Below, in pieces: positions 1-7,600 of a stretch of 27,358 bases of DNA. Within the stretch, counting starts at the first letter, position 1, and every line of letters starts with the position of its first letter. The stretch is taken from positions 1-27,358 of IMG/VR virus record IMGVR_UViG_3300036985_002078; one strand, written 5' to 3'. The notes beneath the pieces are model-generated. The model was not told the DNA's origin and made no database searches. It saw only the letters and a program-made list of their open reading frames with translations. The DNA is from a virus. A program made the translations under genes and the position numbers.

Positions 1-237
1 GCACTCGCCATGGTGGTCGTGGGCATTGTCATTGTTCTGTGGCAGACCGGCATTGGCACAGCCATCCGCGTTGCCATCGGCTGGCTCCCCCGCTCCAAGG
101 TCCGCGATGCCGACCTCGCAGTTGGTATGCTTGATCCCAACAACCCTGAGAATGCACGCGAGTATGTCGCCGCGCGACGTGCCTCAGACCCGGAGTTTGA
201 TGCTGCGTGGCGACGAATACAAAAGAAAGGTTCCTAA
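1..237 (+). CDS. small single-pass membrane protein, possibly 5'-truncated by the window edge
   Basis: The reading frame is open to the left edge. The first ATG in view is at 10 and would give 75 aa, but the nine bases before it hold no Shine-Dalgarno, so the true start may lie outside the window. The N-terminal 30 or so residues are strongly hydrophobic (MVVVGIVIVLWQTGIGTA then more hydrophobic residues), consistent with one membrane segment. A charged soluble tail follows, rich in Arg, Asp and Glu and ending RRIQKKGS. The stop overlaps the start of the next tiny membrane gene (TAATG at 235-239), so the two are probably translated together. A role at the host envelope, such as a lysis accessory or superinfection factor, is only a guess; no family is recognised. 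Confidence 0.6.
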   Translation, partial: ALAMVVVGIVIVLWQTGIGTAIRVAIGWLPRSKVRDADLAVGMLDPNNPENAREYVAARRASDPEFDAAWRRIQKKGS

Positions 238-350
238 TGCTTGCTGACTTCTCATCCGTCCTCGGTTCCCTGTGGTTCTCCCTACTCCTTGGATGCGTCG
301 GCCTCGGTGCCGGCTGGTTCCTCCGTGGTAAGTATGGCTCTAAGTTTTAA
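237..350 (+). CDS. 37-residue membrane miniprotein
   Basis: This short ORF begins at the ATG that overlaps the previous stop (TAATG) and ends with TAA at 348-350. It encodes 37 residues: a short N-terminus (MLADFSS), a hydrophobic helix of about 20 residues containing WFSLLLGCVGLGAGWF, and a basic tail RGKYGSKF. The layout predicts one transmembrane helix with the positive end in the cytoplasm. Translational coupling to the preceding membrane protein and the lack of any other gene here support it being real. Function is unknown; small phage membrane proteins of this size include lysis and exclusion factors, but nothing specific shows here. Confidence 0.5.
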   Translation: MLADFSSVLGSLWFSLLLGCVGLGAGWFLRGKYGSKF

Positions 351-368
351 GTGAAGTAACTACTTCAC
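351..368. promoter_or_regulatory. operator-like perfect inverted repeat
   Basis: GTGAAGTA-AC-TACTTCAC is a perfect 8-bp dyad with a 2-bp centre, starting directly after the stop codon at 350. The 2-nt centre is too short for an RNA hairpin loop, so a dimeric DNA-binding protein is the likelier reader. A weak -10-like TATACG lies at 377-382. If it is used, the dyad would cover the -35 region. No second perfect copy was noticed in the window. Confidence 0.45.
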
Positions 369-390
369 CCTCCACCTATACGGTGTGCCG

Positions 391-424
391 CACACGCGGG
401 GTTGCGCTTCGCGCCCCGCGTGTG
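391..424 (+). promoter_or_regulatory. strong GC-rich leader hairpin, possible attenuator
   Basis: CACACGCGGGG (391-401) pairs perfectly with CCCCGCGTGTG (414-424) around a 12-nt loop that holds a further GCG/CGC pair set. No T-tract follows, so it is not a classic intrinsic terminator. GTGTG at 383-387 could pair with CACAC at 391-395 instead, giving an alternative fold. It sits in the untranslated leader 30 bases before the nuclease start, so it could tune transcription or protect the message 5' end. Confidence 0.5.
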
Positions 425-454
425 CTGTCTTCACCCATTACCAGAAAGAACGCT

Positions 455-1666
455 ATGCCCCCAGAAACCGAACGTCCGATCTACCCCACCAACTCAGGCA
501 AGGAATCAATGGAGTGGCTTGCCTTCCATGGTCTTGCGCCCCGCAGTGTAGGCATCCGCTCCTCTGACTACCGCATGATGCGCTCTTGCCCGTTCACGTG
601 GTACCTGTCCCGCCGGCTGGGACTAACCAAAGCTGACCGCTACAGCGCAGCTCTGTCCCGCGGTTCGTGGGCACACCTTGCCTTCGCCTCCCTCTGTCTA
701 CGCAAGGACACAGAGAAGGCACTCCAGATGTACGACAACGCCATTGACGCACGCATCCAAGAGATCATCAAGCACGGCAAATCTGTTGGCCGTAACTCCG
801 ACCTGATCCGTGAGATCTGTGAGCGCGAGGAGAAAGACGCACGTACTGCATGGGCTTGGTTCTGTGCAGCTACCGAGATTGTCTACGAAGACAGCGGCAT
901 GAACCTCAACAAGTGGATGTCGGGAATAAACATCGTCGCTCAGGAACCCACCATCCGACATGGTGATCGGGTCATCCAGCCTGACGCACTTATCACGTTC
1001 CCAATGAACCCCAAGATATTGTGGATCGTTGACTTCAAGACCACAAGTGTCAGTCCCTTTGACCGTTTGCAAGCATGCCCTATTGAGTTCCAGACTCAGC
1101 ACTACTTCCAAACTATGCTGGATCTCAACCTCTCTGACTACAACTGTGAGTCGCTGGGTGGGGTCATTCATCTTGCCGTGCAGAAACCCACCATCGAGTT
1201 TGGAATGAAGGATCGTCCCTTCACCATGGATACCTCGCCGCTCAAGAGTGGTCCTCGTAAGGGTGAACCGCGTAATGAGAAGATATTTGTTGGTGACCCT
1301 GACCCAGCTATCTACCAGCAGCGATGCTACGAGTGGTATGCAGGTACTGGTGAGTATCTACATCTAGAGCCTGAGCGCCTGACAAATCCATGCGTGAACT
1401 TTTCTTATACAAGTGCACAACATCTTCTTGAAGATGACATGGTAAAGATGTACAATCGACGTCTTGCATTCTGTCGCAAGTACGCAGAGCTTGAACCGTA
1501 CCCAGAAAACTTTGAGATGGGTGATCCAATCCAAGGAACCGGATCACCTTCTCAATACCTTCCATTCATGTTGACTTCACCTGGAGTGTGGCCCGACATC
1601 GTTCATCGCGAAGGGTTTGTGCAACGTGACCGCGACGACGCAATCATTGAAGGAGAAACAGTATGA
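455..1666 (+). CDS. PD-(D/E)XK nuclease, RecB/Cas4-like
   Basis: Predicted 403-aa exonuclease of the RecB/Cas4-type PD-(D/E)XK superfamily, acting on phage DNA during recombination or replication. The catalytic core is visible: PD at residues 176-177 (QPDALI) and DFK at 193-195 (WIVDFKTT), followed by a QTQHYF element like the family's helical Q-x-x-x-Y motif. The N-terminal SCPFTWYLSRRLG (44-56) and GSWAHLAF (70-77) match the usual start of such domains. I chose ATG 455, preceded by AGAAAGAA. A GTG at 383 in the same frame would run through the leader hairpin and lacks a ribosome site. The stop overlaps the next start (ATGA, 1663-1666). The following P-loop ATPase and SSB-like genes complete a module common in phages. 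Nuclease class is secure; the exact substrate is inferred. Confidence 0.85.
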   Translation: MPPETERPIYPTNSGKESMEWLAFHGLAPRSVGIRSSDYRMMRSCPFTWYLSRRLGLTKADRYSAALSRGSWAHLAFASLCLRKDTEKALQMYDNAIDARIQEIIKHGKSVGRNSDLIREICEREEKDARTAWAWFCAATEIVYEDSGMNLNKWMSGINIVAQEPTIRHGDRVIQPDALITFPMNPKILWIVDFKTTSVSPFDRLQACPIEFQTQHYFQTMLDLNLSDYNCESLGGVIHLAVQKPTIEFGMKDRPFTMDTSPLKSGPRKGEPRNEKIFVGDPDPAIYQQRCYEWYAGTGEYLHLEPERLTNPCVNFSYTSAQHLLEDDMVKMYNRRLAFCRKYAELEPYPENFEMGDPIQGTGSPSQYLPFMLTSPGVWPDIVHREGFVQRDRDDAIIEGETV

Positions 1667-2073
1667 GCGACGAGAAACGCAAGCACCCATTCACATGCTT
1701 CTACACCGAGATCCTTGAGAAGATCATTGCTCCCAAGATCATGGAAGTAGTCAGCATAGAACCCGCAACCAGCCGGAGTGATCTACTCCGCAAGTTCAAT
1801 CAAAGATACAACTCACAAGTATCAACCACTACGTTCACCGATTGGTGCGACCAACTAGACGTAAGGTTTGAGACTGTTGTTAAGGTGAGTATCCCAGGCT
1901 ATCGCGCTACACCGGCAACGCGTCAGCCCACCATCCCTGAGCAGGAGATAGAAGACGACTCGCCGGTTGTCTTCGACGAACCAAGACCAGACATCACTTC
2001 AAACTCGTTCCAAATGGGAGAACGAATGGTTCTTCCAGGCGGTGCAAAAGCACCCTCTTACTATCAAGATTAA
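1663..2073 (+). CDS. small protein with putative helix-turn-helix domain
   Basis: 136 aa, starting at an ATGA overlap with the nuclease and preceded by a good GGAG ribosome site. Residues about 35-75 (SRSDLLRKFNQRYN ... TTTFTDWCDQLDVRF) have the helix-turn-helix spacing of a small DNA-binding domain. The second half is acidic and Pro-rich, probably disordered, and ends in GGAKAPSYYQD. Its place between nuclease and ATPase suggests a DNA-binding partner of the recombination/replication module or a regulator of the operon. The helix-turn-helix reading comes from sequence pattern only, and I do not recognise a named family. Confidence 0.65.
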   Translation: MSDEKRKHPFTCFYTEILEKIIAPKIMEVVSIEPATSRSDLLRKFNQRYNSQVSTTTFTDWCDQLDVRFETVVKVSIPGYRATPATRQPTIPEQEIEDDSPVVFDEPRPDITSNSFQMGERMVLPGGAKAPSYYQD

Positions 2074-2082
2074 GGCACCATC

Positions 2083-2982
2083 ATGACGCATGCCCTCGCT
2101 ACAGGAAAAACGATTGCTTCTAAATACCCTTCACTTGGCTCTTCGGTGGTCACTGGTCGCGTCCCTATTGGGCGCATGTTCGGTTTGGTTGTTGGCGAAG
2201 CAGGTAGTGGAAAGTCATTCTTGTTTCAATCAAACCCGAATGCGTTTATCATCAACTTGGACGAAACGCCGGCGGTATGCCCGACGAGTGAATCGACGAT
2301 GTGGCCGGTGCCGGGACCGGATGGTCGCACCATTGGTGTGGATGGGAGTCCGATTGTAATGTCGTGGAAGCTAGTCGAAGAGAAGCAGAAGCAACTCATC
2401 GAACTAGCAGTTAAGAACCTGCCACGACCAGAGACCATTGTGATTGACACCCTTGGTGCAGCACTTCGTATGTTGCGACCACATATCGCCAGCCTGTACG
2501 GACGCGAGAAGTTTACTGACGTTGATGGCCGACTTGGTTGGGAGCGCCTGTTTGACACACTCATTGAGTTTGCAGTCACGCTACGCCGACACGGCTACGG
2601 CGTGTACTTCATTGCTCACTTGTCACGCAAGCACATCCCACTCAACGAGAACCAGCATGTAGAGGAATACAAGATCATCATCAGTGATGGCTTGTACGCC
2701 CGACTGTTCCCGATGTTTGACATTGTCATCCCCATCACCACCAACTGGGACACCGTTGAAGAGTCCCGTGTTGTTGAGAACAAGGTAGGCGAGCACGTCA
2801 TCAAGCAGAACAAGATAACTAGCCGCCGTATCAGGCAGCACTTTGCCACATTCAGCAATCCGAAGTTCGAGGGTATTGCCAAGGTCCGAACTATGCAGCC
2901 AATGGAGACATTGAAGTTGCCATCAGAGAACGCTTGGCAAGAACTACAGGTTGCGTACAACGAGGCAAACGCGCCCCGCTAA
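2083..2982 (+). CDS. Sak4/RecA-like P-loop ATPase
   Basis: 299-aa NTPase of the type often called AAA_24 or Sak4, likely driving single-strand annealing or strand exchange on phage DNA. Walker A is GEAGSGKS at residues 38-45. Walker B is the hydrophobic strand TIVIDT at 118-123, with Asp122 as the metal-binding acid. A later strand ends in YFIAHL (175-180), where RecA-fold ATPases carry a sensor residue. The gene follows the helix-turn-helix gene by 9 bases with AAGG upstream of the start. Nuclease, ATPase and SSB-like protein together fit a phage recombination module. The fold and ATP binding are clear. Whether it is a recombinase (Sak4) or a helicase loader cannot be told from sequence alone. 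Confidence 0.8.
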   Translation: MTHALATGKTIASKYPSLGSSVVTGRVPIGRMFGLVVGEAGSGKSFLFQSNPNAFIINLDETPAVCPTSESTMWPVPGPDGRTIGVDGSPIVMSWKLVEEKQKQLIELAVKNLPRPETIVIDTLGAALRMLRPHIASLYGREKFTDVDGRLGWERLFDTLIEFAVTLRRHGYGVYFIAHLSRKHIPLNENQHVEEYKIIISDGLYARLFPMFDIVIPITTNWDTVEESRVVENKVGEHVIKQNKITSRRIRQHFATFSNPKFEGIAKVRTMQPMETLKLPSENAWQELQVAYNEANAPR

Positions 2983-2994
2983 CGCGGAGGGCGC
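2971..2994 (+). other. hairpin overlapping the ATPase stop codon
   Basis: GCGCCC (2971-2976) pairs with GGGCGC (2989-2994) and an inner CGC (2977-2979) with GCG (2984-2986), leaving a TAAC loop and a 2-nt bulge. The TAA stop lies in the loop. No T-run follows directly, although the next 60 bases are T-rich. It may be a weak terminator or an RNA-stability element between the ATPase and SSB-like genes. Confidence 0.35.
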
Positions 2995-3054
2995 GTCCGC
3001 CTCTCCCACTATCGTTTGTTTGGTTTCATTTCCATTCCTATTTAGGAGCTTACT

Positions 3055-3579
3055 ATGCCAGTTGACTCGAAAGTCAGAACGATGTTTTCCGCCCTCAACG
3101 ACACCTTCAAGAGCGCACAAGCCGACTCCGGTCTAGGCGCACTTGGATGGTGGCCAGAAGAAGGCAACCATGATTGCTTGGTTACCGACGTGAACATGCA
3201 GGAGTCCCCATTCAAGCAGTCCGATGGCAGCACCTACCCCGGTGTTGAGATCCAGTTCTCCTACCAGCTCATTACTGACCCAGGTCAGCAGGAGCCACGC
3301 CGGTGGGTCGGCTCACCCTTCCGCATCCCAACGGACACCAGTGTCCTGACGGATCCAAAGGCTAAGATCCGCGCTGAGATCGAACTGCGCCGCCTCAAGG
3401 GACACCTGACCGTGTGCCTACGCCGTGAACCACAGGACATGGGTGTGGCTTTGGGAGAAATTTCCCATCGTCTGGAATCCACGGATTCTGTTGTAGCGGT
3501 TGTGGTTAAGTGCCAGTATGATCAAGCAGGCGGTAAGACCTACCGCAAGGAGTTCTTGCAGAAGGCACTCTCGACCTGA
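3055..3579 (+). CDS. single-stranded-DNA-binding-like protein (DUF669-like)
   Basis: 174 aa with a strong AGGAG ribosome site eight bases before the ATG. The pattern is that of phage SSB-like proteins of the DUF669 kind. An N-terminal helix is followed by GWWPEEGNHDCLVTDVNM (about residues 31-48), then YPGVEIQFSYQL and further strands, consistent with an OB-fold. It ends in a short basic tail (KTYRKEFLQKALST). It closes the nuclease-HTH-ATPase group and would coat single strands exposed by the nuclease. An acidic SSB-type tail is absent. The SSB role rests on fold pattern and context rather than a diagnostic motif. Confidence 0.6.
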   Translation: MPVDSKVRTMFSALNDTFKSAQADSGLGALGWWPEEGNHDCLVTDVNMQESPFKQSDGSTYPGVEIQFSYQLITDPGQQEPRRWVGSPFRIPTDTSVLTDPKAKIRAEIELRRLKGHLTVCLRREPQDMGVALGEISHRLESTDSVVAVVVKCQYDQAGGKTYRKEFLQKALST

Positions 3580-3582
3580 TTT

Positions 3583-3640
3583 CCTATGCCCCACCAGCCG
3601 GTGAGGGGGTTACCCACAAGGTGCCCCCTCACCTCATAGG
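3583..3640 (+). other. nested inverted repeat downstream of the SSB-like gene
   Basis: An outer pair CCTATG (3583-3588) / CATAGG (3635-3640) encloses a perfect 9-bp stem GTGAGGGGG (3601-3609) / CCCCCTCAC (3624-3632). A 17-codon ORF (3586-3639) happens to run through it but has no clear ribosome site. Position, after the last gene of the module and before the intrinsic terminator, suggests a 3'-end RNA structure that blocks exonucleases or contributes to termination. Confidence 0.5.
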
Positions 3641-3659
3641 TGTTACGAGCCCCCGGAAG

Positions 3660-3696
3660 GGACTGGGTGTTGATGAGAATCCACCCAGTCCTTTTT
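3660..3696 (+). terminator. intrinsic (rho-independent) terminator
   Basis: GGACTGGGTG (3660-3669) pairs perfectly with CACCCAGTCC (3682-3691) around a 12-nt loop and is followed at once by TTTTT (3692-3696). This is the classic form and ends the nuclease-HTH-ATPase-SSB transcript. The next gene starts 23 bases further on, so it needs its own promoter or readthrough. Confidence 0.85.
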
Positions 3697-3719
3697 ATTA
3701 CTAGCCATAGGATACTGGA

Positions 3720-4202
3720 ATGCCATACGAATCGACCATCGTCTTGAATGTACCCGCGGACGGTACGTATTTCGATATCAAACAGCACATCAAAGAAACA
3801 ACAATACAACACGGTATTGAGCCAGAAAAGTGGTCAATTACTGTAACTAGTGAACCTCATTGCTCATGGGGTTACGTCTCATATGTGCATCCGTTTTATG
3901 GCGCAATAGACATGGTCAATGCAAGTTGGTCGTTACGTTTCCCCAACTGCTCAATAGAGCGGATTCACCGGGTCACTCAGAAGAAGTTCTTTGAGGACAT
4001 TGCCAACAACACGCGGAGTGGACTGATTGGAATTGGTATTGTCCACAACCTCGTTGAGCTAAGCAACAAGGGTGTATCCACCGCCGGCATGTTGGCTTGG
4101 ATTAAAGACGTACGTTTTGATTGCAAGCTAATCAAGGAATGCCTCGAAGGAGTGCGAGGCTTACCGTATGAGCCTGGAAAAGACCACAACAATTACCCTT
4201 GA
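3720..4202 (+). CDS. hypothetical protein, 160 aa
   Basis: Starts at ATG 3720 with an AGGA-like site about nine bases upstream, directly after the terminator. The N-terminus alternates hydrophobic and polar residues (STIVLNVPADGTYFDI), as in beta strands. The middle is rich in aromatics (CSWGYVSYVHPFYG), and the C-terminal half looks helical (KKFFEDIANNTRSGL). No catalytic or binding motif is recognised. The last 35 bases overlap the next gene in another frame, suggesting coupled expression. Lying behind a terminator, it belongs to a separate or readthrough transcript from the recombination genes. Confidence 0.6.
   Translation: MPYESTIVLNVPADGTYFDIKQHIKETTIQHGIEPEKWSITVTSEPHCSWGYVSYVHPFYGAIDMVNASWSLRFPNCSIERIHRVTQKKFFEDIANNTRSGLIGIGIVHNLVELSNKGVSTAGMLAWIKDVRFDCKLIKECLEGVRGLPYEPGKDHNNYP
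4141..4160 (+). promoter_or_regulatory. hairpin with Shine-Dalgarno-like loop before the 4168 gene
   Basis: GCCTCG (4141-4146) pairs with CGAGGC (4155-4160), leaving AAGGAGTG exposed as the loop. GAGG in the 3' arm (4156-4159) lies eight bases from the ATG at 4168 and would be hidden when the hairpin forms, while the loop AAGGAG would be 15 bases away. It lies inside the upstream coding region. Confidence 0.4.
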
Positions 4203-4659
4203 ATCGGGCTGGGCACCCGGCAGGGGCGGTCGCTTGGAGACAAAGCGCCTGTACTTGAACGCAACCATCCCACGCCACTGGATGCCATCTAGGCACCGTA
4301 AACGGGGAATCAGCGAAGTCCTTGTAGTCCACTATCCCGACCACCCCCGCCACTGGTGGGCTGTTGTCCGCTACACCCTAGCAGCCAGCCACCCACCAGC
4401 GGGGGATCTGGTCGGACCGATGGAGGGAACCCCCTACCGAGTACGCAAGGCGGCCAACGTCTACACCCGAACGTGGGCAACCAGCACGGACATCCACATG
4501 TCCACCACCCTCAATCGCAATACGGTGTCCCAAATAGCCGAACTCACCACCCTCAACCCACTGTGGGTGGGCTCTCGATTCGTAGACCGCTGGGTCCACG
4601 GAGCCACCCGTTGGCACCCCGTACCAGCAGTCGTTGAATTGTGGATGCCACTCGGTTAA
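4168..4659 (+). CDS. hypothetical protein, 163 aa, rich in Trp, His, Pro and Arg
   Basis: Begins inside the end of the preceding gene, with GAGG eight bases upstream of the ATG, and ends in TAA at 4657-4659, sharing TTAA with the stop of the convergent minus-strand gene. The product is basic and rich in Trp, His, Arg and Pro (for example HYPDHPRHWWAVVRYTL and WVGSRFVDRWVHGATRWHP). This may be a compact beta protein, but no family is recognised. It looks more GC-rich than the gene before it. Because a long ORF also exists in another frame here (4356-4637), the choice rests on length, ribosome site and end position. It is the last plus-strand gene of the window. Confidence 0.55.
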   Translation: MSLEKTTTITLESGWAPGRGGRLETKRLYLNATIPRHWMPSRHRKRGISEVLVVHYPDHPRHWWAVVRYTLAASHPPAGDLVGPMEGTPYRVRKAANVYTRTWATSTDIHMSTTLNRNTVSQIAELTTLNPLWVGSRFVDRWVHGATRWHPVPAVVELWMPLG

Positions 4660-7600
4660 CGCTTCGGCAGATTGCTCCACACATACCGAGCGTTCTGTTC
4701 AATCGGGAACGTAGTAGTACCCGTTGCGTTTGGAACACTAGCACTCATGATGTCCTGATACTGTTCCTTCAAATCCTTATCAATCGAATCAATAGTTCTA
4801 CTTGACACACTCTCCTCACGAACACGCACGGCCTGTTTCATCTGCTGCTGCGTCACCGTGAGTGGCATTCCAAACTGCCTCTCGTAGTTAGCCTTGATCT
4901 GTCCAGCTTTTGCCATGTCATTGCCAAGTACAGATGCAATCCACTGCCGACGGATGTCACGCATCTGATCACGGTTTGACAACAAGAACTTGGTGACCTC
5001 AGTCTGGTTATTAAACCGGCCCATGTCGGTACCAATAGATCGTAAGATAATGTCTGCGCCCGAATACATACCAAGCATTCGTCCCTCTGCGTCATACATA
5101 GGGATGTTGCCCTCTGCATCAGGTGCACTCCAATCAGCAAACTTCTTCTGCAATCCAAGCGCCTGTAACGCTTCACTCTTTGGAGCACCACCAAGCGCAC
5201 GACTCAACGCGACCCCACCAGGGATAAGGAGGGGAACGATGTCGCTCATTACTTCCTTGTCACCACCAGACATCACTGCCCGGACTCCCGAGTACATGGC
5301 TTCTGCAAATGGTGGGGTCGGCAGTACAAACTTCTTGTCCTTCTCTACATCAATCTCTGGTGCCCAGCCAACAGCAAGTCCACGCGACACGTCAGCATCG
5401 AACATGTTCTTGAACACCTCGTATCCAATTGCAGATACACCAAGCATTCGGGCTGCATCAACACCCATGACTCCGTACTTGTTCTTGATTTCCATACCAA
5501 GTACGTTGCGCTCACCACCAATCATCCCCGGCATAGCAATGATGTTGACTGCTGATCGAACCGGGAACTGAAGGAACTGTCTAATAGCGGGGTTCCGCAA
5601 GTAGTCGTTGTAGAACATCAACGGCCTATTAAGCGGACTGCTACCAAACTGCATCATCTCAACCGCTTGACGTGCATCCTGTTGCGCGCGATATGGATCC
5701 AGCCTATTACTGCGACCGCCGGCAAGCCAGCCTTCTTCAGCAGCGTTCAACACGGCGTTTGCAGTTGCAACACGGTTGACCATTTCAGTTGCTTGAAACG
5801 GCTTCATCACCAACTCAAAGATGCCACCGCTCGGCTGCGTCAACTGCGATCCGTATCCAGCCTTCTCAACTGAGTTCCATGCAGAACCAATATCAGCAAT
5901 CTCACGAAGGTTTGTATTTACACCGCCAGTAAGAGTTCGCTTAAACGAACGATCCATTGCCGCTTCAATCTCTGCTGGAGACGCATTGCGTCCAAGCTTT
6001 GCACGTTCTCCTGAATAGTTGTACATCATCTCTATGGTCTGGCCATAGGCTCGTACTGTGTTCTTAAATCCCAGCTGATGCAAGTTGTGCAAGGGCTGTA
6101 ACAGATTAGTAAGAGCAGTGTTGAGGTTCAGACCAATCGTTGAACCGTAGAAAAGCTTTGCAACACCGCTACCAAGTTCTGCACTACCTGTTGGTGATGA
6201 TGCTCCATACCGACGCATACCACGAACAAACCGTTCTGAAACCCCACCAAGCTTCTCAACTGATTTGAACAAATCTGTGTTGGCTAGTTTCAAAGTCTGC
6301 GCACGGGTCCACTCCGACATGGCTACCGCTGCACCACTCTCCATAGAACGGTATCCCAGTAACGATGGAATCACATGCTTCTCCATGATGTTTGGCAAGT
6401 ACGCATCCGCTCCGAGTTGTTCTCGAAGAGCAGACATTTCCGTACTAATCAAATCATGCAAGGACAACCCACCAGCTGGGAGACGAGATTGTGGCGCGTA
6501 CTGTGGACGCGAAGACGCACGCATTCCCTTGACCATCCCGCCGGTGGGACCAGGGAAACGCACGTTTGTATTTGGACCACGGAAGTCTTGAAGAGCAGCA
6601 AGGACATTCTTGTCCGCCATTGGATTCTGCGAGAACATCACGACGTCTCGAGCAGCCGATCCAATGTACTTCTGAAGCGCAATATCAGGAGCCATCTTAA
6701 ACACCTTGTAGTGTCCGTTGACATCCGCGCGCCTTTGGCTCAGTGTTCTTTCGCGAGCGGACTTGAGCATGTCCTTTAGTTCTGGAGTAGAACCAAACTC
6801 GTCAATCAAGAACTGCACGTCATCGGGATCCATCGGCGATGAATCGCGCACACGAAACTTAGTGCGGCCAGACGGCGTTACCTCTCTACCAAACCCTGTT
6901 TGAAACCCACCACCCTGTGGCGCATAGACGGAATCAGCAACCTCTACCTTGGTCCCACCAACATTCTTGTAGGTAACTGATGTGTTACGCGGCAAGTAGT
7001 GCGGGTCATTTACAAGGGTCTTGTAGGTGTTGACAATCAGTCTTTCCATCTGGTCCGCGGTTGCCCCGCGACCTGGAAACTTCTTGCCGTACTCAATGAT
7101 TGCACCAGAAACCTCTGGCGACAACATGGAATTGATGGTCGTTGCTTCATCAAAGTTTAAGCGACCGTCTTTGCCAATGACACCCTGGTTCCGCAGATCA
7201 TTGACCGCACCACGGGCAATACGAAGAATCTTGTTGTCATCAATCTCAAAACGACCGGTCTTCTTAAACAATCTGTCGTTGCCATACAGCTTGGCACGAA
7301 CAGAGTTACGCATCTTGTTTGCGCCACGGATGAGATCCTTTAGTCCAAACTCATCAATATTGGCCTGCAACTTCCCAAGGTCGCCAATCAACTTCCCTCT
7401 ACTGATTGTCTGATACTCAACGGTGGGGCCAGAATGCAACACACCATCACCACGGTTGCCGTCCTTTGAGTACACACTAAACGAGCGGTACTCGCCGGCG
7501 TGGCGCTGCGCCTCGGTTGATGTTGAGTAACTTGTTGCGCTTATGGCATCATCAATCTGGACATCACCGGCAGCATCCTTAGAGATCTTTAGGAAGTTTG

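Noticed and set aside
383-454. Upstream GTG start for the nuclease
   Set aside because: It would translate through the leader hairpin, has no ribosome site and adds 24 residues with no family match.
698-1171. Minus-strand open frame of 157 codons opposite the nuclease
   Set aside because: The nuclease frame carries PD...DFK motifs; the antisense frame has no support.
3586-3639. 17-codon ORF inside the nested hairpin
   Set aside because: No convincing ribosome site and strongly structured; noted only as a possible leader peptide.
4990-5571. Long plus-strand open frame (193 codons) opposite the 1237-aa gene
   Set aside because: It is an antisense shadow of a gene with strong coding character. 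Its product is a low-complexity Ser/Pro/Ile mix with no ribosome site or neighbours.
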